Below are positions 36,801-52,600 of a stretch of 64,000 bases of DNA, piece by piece. Under the pieces are notes generated by a model, which did not search any database, was not told where the DNA came from, and was given only the letters and a program-made list of their open reading frames with translations. Both the position numbers and the translations under genes were made by a program. The stretch is taken from assembly GCA_902729315.2 (NCBI GenBank), contig LR746273.1, positions 3,325,001 to 3,389,000 on the forward strand. The letters are read 5' to 3'. The DNA is from Spirodela intermedia. Taxonomy: Eukaryota; Streptophyta; Magnoliopsida; Alismatales; Araceae. Each line of letters opens with the position of its first letter. Within the stretch, counting starts at the first letter, position 1.

Positions 36801-39800
36801 TCAAAATTGACGATTTTGAATCTCCTTTGAAGGTTTATAAAGTGTTCAATGATCTCCTTGTAGCTCAAGTGCGCCCTCAAAGCTTGTATCAACATTCGCA
36901 ACTCTTCTGGGTGTTTTCTTTTAGTCTTTAGTTCAAATTTCATTGTCTTGTGCAAGTTTATCGTTGAACAGGGCTTGCAATAGTCTGAAAAGGTCCTGTT
37001 AGCACCTAAGGGAAGAAAAATTGGAATCAGTTAGAGCAACTTGGTGGAAGAACCAAGGAAGGGCTTCAGAAGTGTTCCCTCCCGGAAGAAATTCTGCCTT
37101 TTTAAACTGAAGAAATTCTGCGTCCGCTTGCTGTCTTAAAAATCTACACGAATTAAAACTCCCTAGTTCTCTCCTAAATTTGAGAAGCCTTCAATGTGAG
37201 TTAGTCAACAAAATGGTGACACCACTGGTTTCTAGTGTAGGGATAAGCAAGGCTTCCCTTGATTTTAAGGATATTCACACATGTATCATATCTTAAAAGT
37301 TGGCAACATTTTTTGCCTTTTGTGATGATCGATTACTTTTTATTTGCTTTCCCTTTTTCTTTATATGCACTGCAAATGAATGCATATTCTTGAATCACCA
37401 ATTTTATCTTTTAGTTTCGTGATTTAGAGTTCTGATATGTAATAATAGGCACAGTAATGCCACTCGATATTCAATATCTGATCATCTGTTTAAGATTCCT
37501 TAATGAGTTGATCTAATCTGTCAGAATGAATTTTCTCGACTCAGATGGAACCTGGCACCTTGCTTCAAGCTCCGTCAGATGATGGTATTGGAAATATTCC
37601 GTAAGTGTGAAATTGAGCCAAAAGACACGGTGCTTGATTGAATGGAGGCTTCACTACCATTTGGTAAAGTTACTGACTTTTATTATGATGTAGGGGAACT
37701 CAATCTCTCTGTGACAGACAAACATGCCCCAAGGAACTAATACTGCCTCCAGATGACTGCCAGGTGAATAGCTCCTTGTCTTTCACACTTCAGGTAAGAC
37801 ATAATCTCCTCCGTAAATTATTATTTATTTGTTTATCTCTGTCTAGGCCATTTAAAAGGATCTTCTAAGTTCTATTCTTACAGTTTCTTCATGAATTATC
37901 GACCTTTTTTCCTCTCTTCATATTCAGCTGTCCTCAAAATCATCATTTTCTGCATAACATTATCTTCATGAATTACGGAGGTCCAACAATAATATAGGTT
38001 ACCTCTAGCACTGGTGGTTCAGGAGTCACTTAGGGTAATTTTACTTTCACATTTAGCCTAATAGCCTCAAATAAGCAATCATTTCGCCCTGTATCTGGTG
38101 ATTTATGCTCTGGTTTTCAGGGATATATAATTTCTGCATGATCTCATGTCAAGATAACCTTTTATATAGTCAATACCGCACCATTTTTTCTCCTTTGTGA
38201 GTTCTATGCTACTTGAATTTTTTCTGCACATTTTAGCGTTTCTTCTTCTAGTTTCGAAGTTTGGGGACGGTACAATGTTGTCTTATAGGAGTGAATTCCT
38301 TTAAAAATGCACAGGTTTCACCTGAATTTTCAGATTTCTAGTTTTATGTTCTACATTATGGAATAGTATGGACTAACTCATTAGTTTAGATTAGTCAACT
38401 TGATCTAGAGAATTGTACAACCTTATGTCCTGGCAATTTAGGTAAGTCGAAGAATCGCACTTTATTATCATGCTTCACCGTATCAAATTTATCCTCTATG
38501 GTTTTGTTGATGTTAGGATCTTTCTCTTTCACTATATTATGTTGAAATATTATAATCCAGAAGATTCTATGAATAATTATTTATCTTTCTTCTCCAACAG
38601 GTAGTTACCAAAAACTTGCTTTCATAAGATGGCCATTTGAATTACGATTTGGACTCTATCACCTTTTTCCTATTATGTTCAGGGTTTGGATCCATGTGGG
38701 TTCATGATAGCTTGACGTTATTCTGATCTTAAATGCCCTCTCCAGGATGTCTAGTAAGAAAGGTTGGAGATGACAATCTTAAAGTTAAAATGAGTTCAGA
38801 CGACTAAAGGATTACATCTTAGGTGCTTTCTATTCCTGCATCAACGTGATTAAATTGTGGTTTGAAGTTCCTCACCACGCAATCACTGGTTCAAATGCCA
38901 CTAGTATTGATGCACTAACATTCTCATACAAAAAAAGATCAATAATATCCTGATGAACATTCAGTGTGATTCATAATCTAAATGTTTTAGTTTTACATCC
39001 AAAATTCCTCTGCTAGTCATTCGCTTCCAAGAAAATATTGTGTGCAATAAGCTAAAAATTTTAATAAGTGTTGCCATTATCCACGAACTGTAACAAAGTT
39101 GTTCAGTTTATCTCTTACCCATAGCCAAAAGCTAACTGAAACATTTGTTGCCAGGACATTAATTTATGGATAATCAACCAGAACTATTAATCATTCAACG
39201 CATAACCTTTTAACAATCTCTTTTTGAAACATTTTTTACAACAAAGAGTCGATTGCCAACAGGAAAATGTAGATGATATTATTTTAAATATTCAATTAAA
39301 GATATGAATAGTGAGATTCTACATTTAGGTCCAAATCATGCCAAAAGACGATTTCTTCCGCATTCAAAAATATCCCCAAAAGAGCAGTTACAGAATTAAA
39401 AATGCAGAGATACTTTGTATAACTAGTATGAACAAAAGTACATTACGTATATGTGCCAGACGGATCTTGCCAACAGGGTTTGAATGAATCATAAATGCTA
39501 AAAGGTTCCAAAAAATGACAGATCATCGGGATGTAAATTAAATGATTTCTTGTTAATTAGAATTGGATTGTGAGATAAATTAAATAAAGCATTCTTCTTC
39601 GAGAAGTCTTATATCAAGGTAAAAATGGTGAATCCGCTGTCCATCATATAAGAAATGCGTCTATTAATTATGTGCTTCAAAACCTAAAGGATACAGCTTG
39701 ATAGGTAGATCTAGTGAGCGGTAAATACCCCGGCTAAGTGGTCAAAGGCAGTCGTTAAAGGCTTCTAGTTAGATAACACTCGTCATTGTCAGCATCAGTA

Positions 39801-42800
39801 AATCCTCAGACAGTGAGGCACCGGGCATTAGCACAAACCATTGTTTCTGTAGTGAGATGTTATGATCATGTTTCTATCCATTGTTGTAAGATTATTCTCT
39901 ATAAGTATAACCGTGAGTCTTTACTGAAGTCCATTATACGAGGATGATTCTCTCTTTAAATAGTCAATATATGATTTGTCCTTGTCCAATCAATGAAGTA
40001 AAATGTTGATGTGTCTGTGACAATGATGTTGATGATGGCGATGATGATGATGCAGCACATCGATGAGGGTAACAAGAATCTTCTATAAAGATAATGCATA
40101 TGCTTTAATGGACTGTTGAGGAGAAAAATCGATCTGAATCCTACCATTCATATGTTGTTTTATTTCTTCTGCCTGGCCTCATATTCGAATATTTTATTAC
40201 CTTACATTCATGTTTCCCGTTTCCTTTGTACACGAACAAATGGGTAGCATTTTCATGCTCGAAATAAAATCTGCTGATCTTCTTGGTTTTATTTCGTTGT
40301 TAAATTTTCGCACGGTGCTAAACTATAAAAGAAATTAATTTTTCATTTTTGCAGATTTGCCGTGTGGAAGATGTTACTGTTAGTGGTACTGTTAGGGGAA
40401 GTATTCTGCATATTCATAGAGCAAGGACTGTCATTATTAAATCAGATGGCTTGATAAGTGCGGCAGCATTAGGTGGGGACAACTTTCTGGAAGGAAGCTT
40501 GCTAGATTATGTCATACTTAGAAATTTTGTTCTTATTATGACGGCAGAGTGATTAAACTGTTAATTTTTTTGTGGTCTAATGTTTGGTTTAGATGAAACG
40601 TATGGCTACTCTCTCTAAGCTGCTGGTGGTGTTTTGGTAGGTTGCAAGGGGGGCGTTGGCGAAGGAAAATTTCTAAGATATGGTGCTGGTGGAGGTGCTG
40701 GTCATGGAGGGAAAGGCGGTTCAGGTTTCTACAATCGTACATTAGTTGAAGGTGGCAGAAGCTATGGTGATGCCAACCTTCCATGTGAATTAGGAAGTGG
40801 AAGTGGCGGTTCCAATGAGGTACCTAAGCATGTTGCTGGAGGGGGCATGATAGGTAAGCCTTATAAATCATAATTTTGTTATTTGTGAAAGTATTTTAAT
40901 CTAATTTCTTGTTTGGATCACATTTTTTTTTACTTGGTAGCAAGGTATTTATAAAGTCATGCAGGGATATACTCAGCTAAATAATTTTTTTGCAGAATAC
41001 TGCATCAATCTTCATATGAAGCGCTCTTAGCTTTCTTTGAGGCCAAAATTTATCAGATATCTCTTGTTTAGATGCTCATATGGCTGAAATGTATTACGCA
41101 GTCTAAGTTAGCCTACTCATTATACCTTTGCTAACATGATCGGGAATGAAACATTAATGACTTTAGTTGTACAGTTTTTCATTTAGTAGACTTGTTTAAA
41201 GCTTTAAATTTAAGTAGTTATGTTTTCGTGCTGTCACCGTCTCAAATATTAGAAATTTTCTGATATTATGGAAAGTATAATCTGCATTCTTTTTGTGGGA
41301 AAACGTGTAATTAGGAGTTAGTTTATGTTGGCCCGTTTCCTAGGTTGACAGTTTCCCAGTTGGTCAGTTTCATTAGCCTAGGTAGTTTCCATTTCTGTGG
41401 TCAGGGTAATTGCATATAAGCAGAAATTGTTCAATAAAGTGAGAATTAGAATATATTTTTCTTGACTGTTTATCCTTTTATGATCTGCATCTCTTTTGTT
41501 TATCTTGTCTAAAAAACAAAACAACTTCCAGCTATCTATGCTAAAGTTGCCGAAATGAAATGATGTACCATCTTGTATCTTGGGGTTCGCTCATTTGATT
41601 TTACATTTCATTGAAATAGTCAATGAGAAAGAAGAAAAAATTAGAGCTATATATCCATAAATGCTATATTTCCTTATATACAAGCAACTGTGCAGAAAAA
41701 CTTGTAGATATGGTATTATTTTAGATGCAATGGATTGATGCTCCCTGTGACGTTCATAGATAATTTTCTCTCTGGTAGCCTTACAACCATTTCCCATGTT
41801 ATACCGAAAGAATTTGACTACTGAGAGGCCAAAATGTCTCCATCAGATTTGGTATAAATTTTTCCAGCTTGTGACAAGAAATGCTACAGTAAAAAACGGG
41901 GGACATCATTTTGTTTAGGGATATAATTCCAATTTATATATGGTTCATGCACTAAAAAAGTTTAATCCCTGATTTATTTTTTTATCTCCCCTTGACATGA
42001 TAATGCGTAGGGACAGCATAAATAAGACTCAAACACCAACCTAATAAACATTTATAATTCCTCACATCCGTCGGATATGCCTCACTTCAGTTCCCCATCT
42101 CTTGTTGACCATAGGGTAGCTACTTCTCTTTAGGAACTGAGGTTTGTTTACTTACATGGACTGAAAAATCGCTCAGGAGAGGGGAGAGGCGAATGGCAGC
42201 CCGCGATTTGTGAGCAATAATTGAGTGCCTTCAGTATCTATGAAAAAAACCTTTAGAAACGAGGGTGAAAATCTAACTTTACTAAATGGCATATAAAAGA
42301 CTCGTCATTAAGAACTCGATCTTTTTGTGAACCTCCATTGATCTTGGGACGGTTAAAATCATTGGCTTCGTTTCGAGATTAGTGATAAAATCCATATAGG
42401 TCCAAATTAAGGTCATAGTGATTAATTCGGAACCGAGTAGGTGGGTCAATTTATGATGGTCTTAGGTGATATTAACCGGACCTAAGAACACACTACTATG
42501 CAGCATGGCAGAGATTTTTTCTTAATGAAGTGCTGGAAAGATTTTTTCAGAACTTTGCATTCTAGATAAACTTGTTTAATCTTGGACCTGAAAACTGTTG
42601 ATGAGGGCTTTCGTGTCTAGCTCGTCTTCATCACCCCTTGGTTCACATGTCTGAGGTTGGATCCTAAAATTAAGATAAAATGTTTCTCTTCATTCTAATT
42701 ACAGACAGTGTTCTCACCAGATGAGTCGTCAGCATGGATGAGGGGTTTGATGGAAATGTATTTCCAGAGTTCAACCAATCAAAACAATTGTTGCAGTCTT

Positions 42801-45800
42801 CAAATTTGAAATTTTCCTCCAAATCATCCTTCTACTAGTGGATGTCACAATTTTAAGAGACGATTTTTTGGGTTTTATGTGTTTTAGTCCCTGCTGTTGT
42901 TCAGTGGGGTAGGCTCTGGTGCCGTTTTGTAGGTGATGTGAGGTTCAATTTTTGTTTCCAAATAGTGAGCATGTGAGACTCTCATAGTCAGGCACCTTAT
43001 GATATCCCTATTTTTCATGAAAGCACTTGTCAGATAACAGAAATCGCCAATTTTTCTTAATATATGTTGCATAGATGACAATACCTCTTGTTTTCTTTGG
43101 GATGCTACTTCTTGAAAAGTGTGTTGTAATCACTGGGCGCATCAGGTGTATTTCTGTTTATCTAAGATGCGTGCTCATGGGTCTGTGTGTGAGGGCTACA
43201 ATTTTCATCTCCATGCTTTTTCTTTACTGTAAGGTGGTTCATAAATACCTTCATAAAAAGTTCCATCTTTAGTTACAACTAGAGACGTGGTATCAATGTC
43301 GTTGTGGTCGTTTTCCTTTGACATGCTGGTAACATCTGTTCTAGTTGATTGCCTGTGATAGACTACAAGACATTCTATAAGCAACATTCGTGTTTACATG
43401 ATTAAATTTATCACTTTTAAATTTTTTTGTTCCTGATATTTATATGGATGTCTCAGTGATCGGTTCTATAAAGTGGCCGCTCTCTCGATTAGAAATCCAT
43501 GGAGCTCTGACTGCAGATGGTCAAAGCCACGTACAAGCAACAAGGTTCAATGAAGGTACTTTGATGGGAGGTCTGGGAGGAGGTTCTGGCGGCACAATTC
43601 TTCTCTTCCTTCGAACATTCGTGCTTGGGAAGCATTCATCTCTATCCATAACTGGTGGAAAGGGTGGCCCACTTGGTGGTGGTGGTGGTGGCGGTGGGAG
43701 AATTCACTTTGATTGGTCTAACATAGCCACTGATGATGAATATGTTCAGATTGCAACTGTTAATGGTATAATCAATGCAAGGTACGAAACTGTTATTATA
43801 ACTCAAGGACATCCAAGGAACGAACACGATCTTGTCCTGAAGATTTTATTTTCCTGCATGTGTAATTGACGTGAAGCAATGTTACTAGAGTAATGCATTT
43901 TGGGCATAGTTTTCTTGAGTGATGAAGTTTATTTTAGCCTGTTGATTTTGTTTCTTTTTGCATATCATTTATTACTTTTCGTGACTTTGTGCATATGTAG
44001 CTGTGTTTCAAATATCTTTATTTTCTTTTGGTCCATTTCCTCGATGGACTATTGAACCGTAACATTTCATGCTGAAAGAAATAATCAACGAATACATAGC
44101 ACTATGATGAAAAGCTCGCATTGTATTATGCTGCAGCATTCAAGAACAAAGTCACATGATCAGCCATTGGATAATTATAGTGTCTTGCGGTTTCACTATT
44201 CATTTTCTCACACAAGAAATGTTGCTAAACTTTTTAATTGCTGAAAGATGCCATTTGCATTAATTTTAGTAACCTTGGAGAAATATGCATCATTTTCGTT
44301 AGTTATCTGCGAAGAAACCTGTATTATTTTAGGAGTGAGAATTGCTGCGATGTCAATCCACAGTTTAAAAAGGCTAAAATAGTATCCTGACTGATAAATA
44401 TTCTCTTAAACTAGCAAGGTTTTGGAAGATGCTCATGTCTCTCGTATAAGTGAGCTGTTTGTATCGCATGTTATTCACTATTATATCACAGCTTTATTAC
44501 CTTCTTATTCTTCACTGTAACGTTTTTCGCATGCCTTTGAAAATAATTTAATGTGACGTAAACAAATTAATGTCTACTTTTCTCTACTTTTTATAACCAA
44601 TGAATCTGCTTTGATATTTGGGTTTTGTTCTTTCAAGCTCATACCCTGGCCACGTATACATTCAACAAGTCTTCAAGGTGATGATAATTTAATTTAATTT
44701 TCCTTTAGCAAGGGAGGTAACCCTCAGCTTGATTATCGATTCAGATCCAAAATATCAAGAATTGCTCAAACCTTCTTGTGTTGGGAGAGTGTTGGGCGAA
44801 ATAGGTAAAATACAAATAGTTTATTGACACTTGACGGCTAACTAAAAGTAAAAAATAATGAAATACACAAAAGAGAAGTTAAATATTGGTTTTCAGTCAT
44901 AACCTTGAAATGGAATTTAAAAAGAGTGTGTGTATGATATTAGGTTCTACAAAAAAAAATTGAATATCAGAAAGAAACAGGGTGCAACAAAACAATCAGG
45001 CATGAACATGATGTTGTGGGAAATTGTCATCTTCACCTGAACCAAGGGAACCAAGAGCTTAAACCATCTTACCAGTTTCTTCAATTTTTCATGCGTTCAC
45101 AACTTTAACTTGGTTCTTATTTCTAACTTGCCTGAACTGCAGGTGCCTAAACAATATTTGTTGAGCCTCCTAGATTTTTTTGAACTCTTCTGGTGTCTCA
45201 ATAATTTGGACTTCCATGCCGAACCTCTAGTTTATAATATCCTCTTATAAAAATTATTGAAACATACTTGACTTCCTAAATAATCCTTTCCCAAGTGCTA
45301 TAGCCAGTCTTCCTGCTGTCCTAGGAGGAACTAACTTAAATGTACTCCAGAGTATACAAGTATATATGAAAGGATTTCCTTTTTTCCAACTAAAATAAAA
45401 ATAGTACAAGATGACCATATAGATTCCAAGTTAAAGGTTCCAAGTCTAAGAAACAATCTCGAGTCACAGTGAATTACTTTATTAATAGGGTACACAGAAT
45501 GGATGATATTTTGAAAGGAAAGTATTATTTTTTATTAAGTGTTTATTTGTACCTACTATTGTAGTCCAATTTTTTACTTACGGATTGATGTGCAAGAGTC
45601 AGTTAATAGTTTTGACGAAGACATTTTTTTGATTAACGTCGATTATAAGCTTTTGTTTGGTGACATGATCTTATTTTGATACTTGTGTTGTACACTTTCT
45701 TTGTTGCTTATAGTGCCCGTTATGTCCCAGGGTTTTATGCAAAATGTTATTTATTTGTTTCTAAATCCTGACACAGTGGTGGAGCTGGGAGCAATGGTGG

Positions 45801-48800
45801 TTATGATGGAGAAGAAGGAACAATCACAGGAAAGGCGTGTCCAAAGGGACTTTATGGAACATTTTGCAATGTATGCATTTACTATATTTCCAATTTTTGG
45901 CATTAAATTCCGGTATATCTTTTGTGCTCATAGGTTTAATTAAAGGAAAACTAAATTTAACCCATTATCAACTAAATATTCATTCAATGAGTGACATTTC
46001 TGCTTGTCATGATAATGGTACGGAATATTTTTGTTGCATAAAAATCTAGATTCTATTTAGAACTGTTCAGATTGTAAGGGAGAAGTAGACTTGGATTTTC
46101 ATGTCCTGATGGCAGTTGTATATTTACAAGAAGCTTCATGTGTTTGGATGTCAACGATATTAGCTTTTCCCTTTCAATAGGCAGATTACTTGGGGATTTC
46201 TTTGTTACCTCAGACGTGACTTTGCCGACAGATCTTCTGCCAACGCTTGTGGCAATGCTTATGATCATCTTACTTGGTTTTCAGGAGTGTCCAGTTGGTA
46301 CATACAAAGATGTTGTTGGTTCCGACCCGTCTCTTTGCAACCCTTGCCAGATAAATTTTCACCCCCATCGAGCACATTTTATATATGTACGAGGTAATTC
46401 ATTCAAAGACCAATACCTTAGTTACCAGCTTAAGGGAAATTTCCTTGAATTGGATACAGAAGTTTTTCCACATTTTGGGTTATATTTTGTTTTACAAAGT
46501 AATCCTTTCTGTATCTGACAAAGCTAGTGCTGCAGGAGGTGCTACCCAGCCTTCATGCCCATACAGATGCTTCTCTGAAAAATACAAAATGCCGAAGTGT
46601 TATACACCTTTAGAAGAGCTTATTTATACATTTGGAGGCCCGTGTCCCTTTTCGCTTGTCATATTATTTTCTTTGCTCGTACTGGCTCTTGTATTGAGTG
46701 TGTTGAGGACGAAATTTATTGGAGCCGATTTTACCTATCAAACAGATAGTTCCATTCGAGCCCATGGTCCTCATACTTTTCCATACCTTTTATCCCTGGC
46801 CGAGGTATGTTGGAGGACGAATTACCTTTCCCATATCTGATTGATCCTTTCTGTAGATTATTAGGTGCAAAGATATTTTAATTGTCTTGTTTGCTAGAAT
46901 CTTATAACGTAATAACCTTGTGCTGCCTTATCTGAATGATTTACAATGCCAAACATAAACAGGTACCAGATACCAGCTGGGCAGAAGAAACACAAAACCA
47001 TGTTCACAGATTGTACTTTATGGGTCCCAATAAATTTAGAGAACCATGGCATCTTCCTTATTCTCCACCGGATGCTATTATCAAGATTGTGTAAGATCTT
47101 TTCTCTTTTTTTACTGAATGAAGTTCCATTCAAAGCACCTGATACGTATCTGGACACTGCTGTGTGCATCCTGCTGCTTCGTCATTTTTAGCTGTGTTAC
47201 ATATACCCATACTCGATGTGTTCGGCCTATCATAATAGAGTTTGACTCACAAACCAACTGTCTTATTCTTTTTATGTGCGTTTTCTTTCTCACTATATGA
47301 TTGCTTAAGTGTTCACCATCCTGAAGATTGATTCCATGCCTTCACAAACATAACTCATCTAGACGTCTCACTGATGTTTTATTAGGCATTTTGAACTTCC
47401 GGTTGGGTTCCAGATTTGTGGTATAAAATTCCCCTGCTTTCCTTCTTGTTTTATGTCTAGTGAATCTGAAAACCATACTAACGGCCATTTTTGTATGGGT
47501 GGTAAGCATTCAAGTGCTTGTGAGATAATTTCACTAATATGACTGTATGTTGAGGATAATTACTTGTTTTCAGCTCGAATTCTCAATGTTCTAACCATCT
47601 CGCATCCTAAAGGAAACTTCATACCCAACCGTATCTCATGTGTGGTAGTCGATGAAGAATCGGCTGTGAAATTATGTGTGGTTGAATATTTTCTCTTAAG
47701 CATACTGTTGCTTTGCCATTATCATAAATATTTATTTTACATATTTACCAAATTTTGGAGGCTGGCTGGTTTTTTGTGAATGTTGTCCTTTCTAGTTTTC
47801 ACATTCCAAGATCTTGTACAGTTATAATAGCTTATATCCCAGTGCTTAACAATTTTTAAGCCCTCCATGCGAGAAGGTTTATATCTATATGATGGTCGAG
47901 GTTTTGCTGCTAATCTGGAATTTTCATCAGTCTACATGCCTCTGGATTTATGAAATCAATCTGTGCTGATATTGGCATAATGATCTCTTGTTAATGCGAA
48001 ATAATAGCTGGATTAACAAGATTGTACTAACAGAACCGTATTTGTTAGACACATTTTCGTTTTTCATGCTGTCTCGTGGGCCATCTTTTCACCATCCAGA
48101 CATGTGGATAGTTTGAACAATGGCCATCATCCAAACGTGTAGCGCTCAAAAACTTAGGTGGCATAAAAGAATATTCTTGACTGCTTTTAAACTTGCTGTT
48201 ATCTCTTCATGGTTTCCTCTTTTCTTCGTAAGAAGTATTGAATCTTTTGGTTTACATCAATAGGTATGAAGATGCTTTTAATCGATTCATTGATGAGATA
48301 AATTCAGTTGCTGCCTATGAGTGGTGGGAAGGATCAGTACATCGTATACTTGCAGTGTTGGCATACCCTTGTGCCTGGTCTTGGAAGCAATGGCGCCGAA
48401 GAAAAAAGATTCATGCTCTGCAGGAATATGTTAGGTCAGAATATGACCACTCGTGTCTTCGTTCGTGCAGATCACGAGCGCTTTACAAAGGAATGAAGGT
48501 TTGCTCTTCATAGTTTATCCTTTCCTCTCTCTATTCTACTGATCATTGTAGTCTCTTGTTAAACTTTCTTTCTACTATTGAAAGTTTTTTCCTTCAAAAA
48601 TCTTCATATCTGAATCGGAATATGTCCTAAGATCAACAACGAGACATTTCAAGACAATGCCTGAGATTCTTTCAAAGAACTTGCATCGTCTCATTAGGTA
48701 GTGACATTTTCAAGAGTTCTCTGAAATTTCTCTAAAAGATAGACTAACTTGTTGCCGAATATCCATTTGCTTGCTCTTCTTCTTCTCTTTTACCCAAAAG

Positions 48801-49595
48801 ATATTTTCCTTCAAACTTTCGCTGCCTATCACCCAGACTCTCCTCTTTACTGGTAAATCAAGCTTGTGTTATGTGGTTCTGCAGCCGATCCACTGTGTAT
48901 TATCTCACATTACTTCAAAATGGTGTTGTTACAGAAGCTCTCTTAGCGCTTTCTCTCAGCTTTGGGCAGTCTTGATAAGGACTTGGGATTTCATGAATCT
49001 GGCTTCATTTATCATTAGCATGCATTCACAAGTTCGTGAAAACGTCAAGGCGTCAGAGTGACAGATCCTCATAAAGTCATTTTTTCTACCACCTGTTCAC
49101 CCATTAAATCTACGATCAGCTTTATCCCACCAAATCCTAGTAAATTATTCCGAAGGGTATAATATCATGTCTTATCATTTCACGAGTCATCTTTATCTTT
49201 AAAGTACACCCCGTTACTTTTTCATTTTCGTCCATCAACTACAGTTTTTGTCTTCTGCTTTTTTAAAACCTGAAAAAATTTGGAAATTAGATCTCACATT
49301 AGGTGCTCATCCTCTTTTTCTAATTACTTTCTTCTGTTCTAAACTTTCTCTCATGTAGCTTTGAGCCACATTATTCCTCATTTTTTTGCCTCTAAAATGT
49401 CTCCTATTTACGCATCTGATGACTATTTCTTATTATCTTACCATCTGTCCAACTTAATGTGACCATGCTAGTAATTCTAGGATATCAAGTACGATTTCTT
49501 TTAAGAACTCGTACTCTGATATATCAGAGTACGAGTTCTTAGGAGGAATCCTACTCTGACATACATACGCCTCTGTTTTTATGTATCAAGTACGA

Positions 49596-49655
<60 letters not shown>

Positions 49656-52600
49656 TATGTATCTCTCTACGGAAAACGATACTTGAAATTAGATTTTCTT
49701 CCTTTAATGCTTTATCTGCAGACAGATTAACAGATTTATTTTTCTTTATTCCCTTTAATACCGTTGGCTTCAATAATCTTAAAACCTACAGAAACTTTTC
49801 GTCATAGTATCAATGAATCTTTTGATGCGAACATAAATGTATGCACTGGAATCAAAGTCTATTAAAACTATACACGAAATAAATTATTACGACTGCAGTC
49901 CTCTCATCAAGAATCAAAGGGTAATCTTCGATGTGGAATAAATTATGATTTTTTCATAATGATCGGTTGCTCTTTTAAACACATTCGTAATGGCGTGCAT
50001 ATAGATTCTTTAATAATGTTGGTCAACTGCTATTTCCAACTGGTATACATATGCTTTTGCCTCCGTACCAAGAGAAATTGTGCGCAAATCCTCTTTTATT
50101 TTTTCGAATTTCCTCTGTCAACTAAGTAAGATACTAACCTAAATACTCATATATCCGTCATATCAATTGAGACGAATTTTATCAGTGCTCTTACCGTTCG
50201 CCTTAGTATCTTCTATCGATTTCTGTTTTCTTACAACTCGCTGGTTTGTCATCCACGCAAGTATTGAAACCTAAATTTTGGTGCTTCAACCTAGGCAATT
50301 GCATTGCATTGCTCCCTGGATATAGCTCGACTACGGCGCTTTTGCTACAGACATATAGCGCTATTGTTTCATCTTTGAGGCCGCAACCAGTGAATAATAT
50401 GTTGGATTTTCTAATTATTCACCTTCTCCATCATTTCTAGTGTACATCTGATTACATATTCGTGATGCCTGTCGTCGTCGTAGAACCGTCATTGGATTAT
50501 ATTGGGCGTGCTCTATCAGTTCCCCATCTCAACCAGTGGAATGCAGGTCGGCTCTACCCCGGATTTGATGGTCGCATTTATTGATTTCTTCCTGGGTGGT
50601 GATGAGAAGCGAGAGGATGTCGCCGCCTCAATCCAGCAGAGATTTCCACTGTGCGTCATCTTTGGCGGAAATGGAAATTTCATGTCCCCATACTATATGC
50701 ACGATGATACACTCCTGAGGAATCTCATTGGCCAGGTAATTTTCAGTATTCCACGAAAAAAATTCACGGCCCTATTTTTTCTTTGATTCTCATTCTATGA
50801 CCAGCATGTGCTAATTCCCGTTCTTATCCCCAGTATGTACCTGCGCCAATCTGGAGCAGATTCATCGCTGGTCTCAACGCTCAACTAAGGACGCTTCGGC
50901 AGACGAACATTCACTCCGGACTCAATCTGCTTCTTGCATGGATTTCTAGCCATGCAAACCCCCGACTCGATTGTCACGGGGTTAAAATCGAACTGGGTTG
51001 GTTCCAGGGTACAGCATCTGGTTACTACCAGCTTGGCATCCTGGTTTCCGTGAACGACTCTTTTATCCTCCATATGCACCATCAAGTTCTCGGTGCAACC
51101 AGCCCTGAACGCCCCAGGTATTTCATAGCGATTCACATAGCATATTAGTTGACGCAGTGAATATTTATGGAGAGTTCTCTGGATCCCCGTTTTCCCTAAT
51201 TACTATCTTTGGGAAAATCTTATTTTCCAGGAGAGGTTCGTCATCTCCTCATAAGTCTCTCGTGCGGCTTCAGCAAAATAATCCACCCATCAGCCAAACA
51301 GGCTCCCGTAGACGAACCACTGGAGGCGTCAACGGCACGATTATCAGTGAAGCGACCTTAAGATCATTGCAATGCAAGAGAGATTATCTTTTTCCTTTTT
51401 CTCTGCTCCTGCAAAACACCAGGCCCATTGGTATCGATGTAAGTGCCTTCCTTTTCTTAAGTGCCACTGTTTATAACAACAATTTGGAAGGAATTGTAGC
51501 CTGATTATTATGTTTGCAAATTTATCTAGAAACTTGTCATCGTTATAGTTCTTATAAATTGAGACTTTTTTATTCTAGTTTACTTTTTTCTTAAATTTAT
51601 AAAGAAACTCTAAATGAATAAAGTTCAAATAGTACCTAGTCTTATCTTACCTTTCTCCTCGTGACGTTGCGCTGACTGCGTTCTTTTCCCGTTTAGGAAA
51701 CGCTGCAGCTGCTCATATGCGGCATGCTATTGGGCGACATTGTGGTCACTCTTCTAATGCTGCTTCAGTTCTACTGGATTTATCTGTGGACTTTCCTTGC
51801 TGTGCTGCTGATTCTTCCCTTGTCGCTGATCTCCACCTTCCCTGCTGGCCTGAATGCCCTTTTCAGTCGAGGGCCTAAGAGATCTACCCTCGCCCGTATC
51901 TATGCACTCTGGAACGCCTCATCCCTATCAAACGTGGTAAGTTCTTGGCGGATTACTCTGTAGGTCGAATTCGTCGATGAACTTTTTAAGATTTTTATGA
52001 AGCTTCATGATTTTCGCTCTCAAGTTTAATCACTAACTGCTTGTCTTATATTTTATATAAAAAAATTCAGTCAATTTCTATTTGAAGAAGGTTTCCGTTT
52101 TGAATGTTAACATATGAAACATACATACATGAACAAAAGATATTTTACCTAAAATACTAAAGAAAAATTCATCCTGTCGCCTGTTTATTTTATTCCAGAA
52201 ACTGAAGAAAAAAATTATTTACTGAAACGTCTTTATTTTATTTTGTCACATATGATGGATTAAGCATGACATCATCAAGAAATGTCGACCAGTTGGAATC
52301 ATTGGCTGAGTCAGCATATCTATTTTTTTCTAGTCAACCTCTTCCCCTTCCTGAGAGAACATCTCCGATTATGGTGACATTATCCAATCAAAAAAGCTTC
52401 AAATTACTTGAAATGGAATTGTACGCAGGAACCAAGGATCACCCATTTATAAAAGTGCATATTCTACCCTTCTTAAGCATCTCTATATTCTCTCACTCAT
52501 GTGAACGTATTCTTTATGCAGTCTGTGCTATATAAATCTATAGTTAATTAGTTAGTTAGTTAGTTAGTTGTGGCAAGTTCTAAGATGGATCCTCATTCCA

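Larger units (their letters stand above)
48499..50546 (+). other. Intron 16 of the glycine-rich protein gene, with palindrome and microsatellite
   Basis: GT-AG intron of 2.0 kb, phase 0. It holds a 40-bp perfect palindrome (49502-49541) and a (CT)25 tract (49601-49650). Confidence 0.8.

Noticed and set aside
49579-49773. 64-codon minus-strand frame with an Arg-Glu repeat
   Set aside because: A translated microsatellite in an intron.
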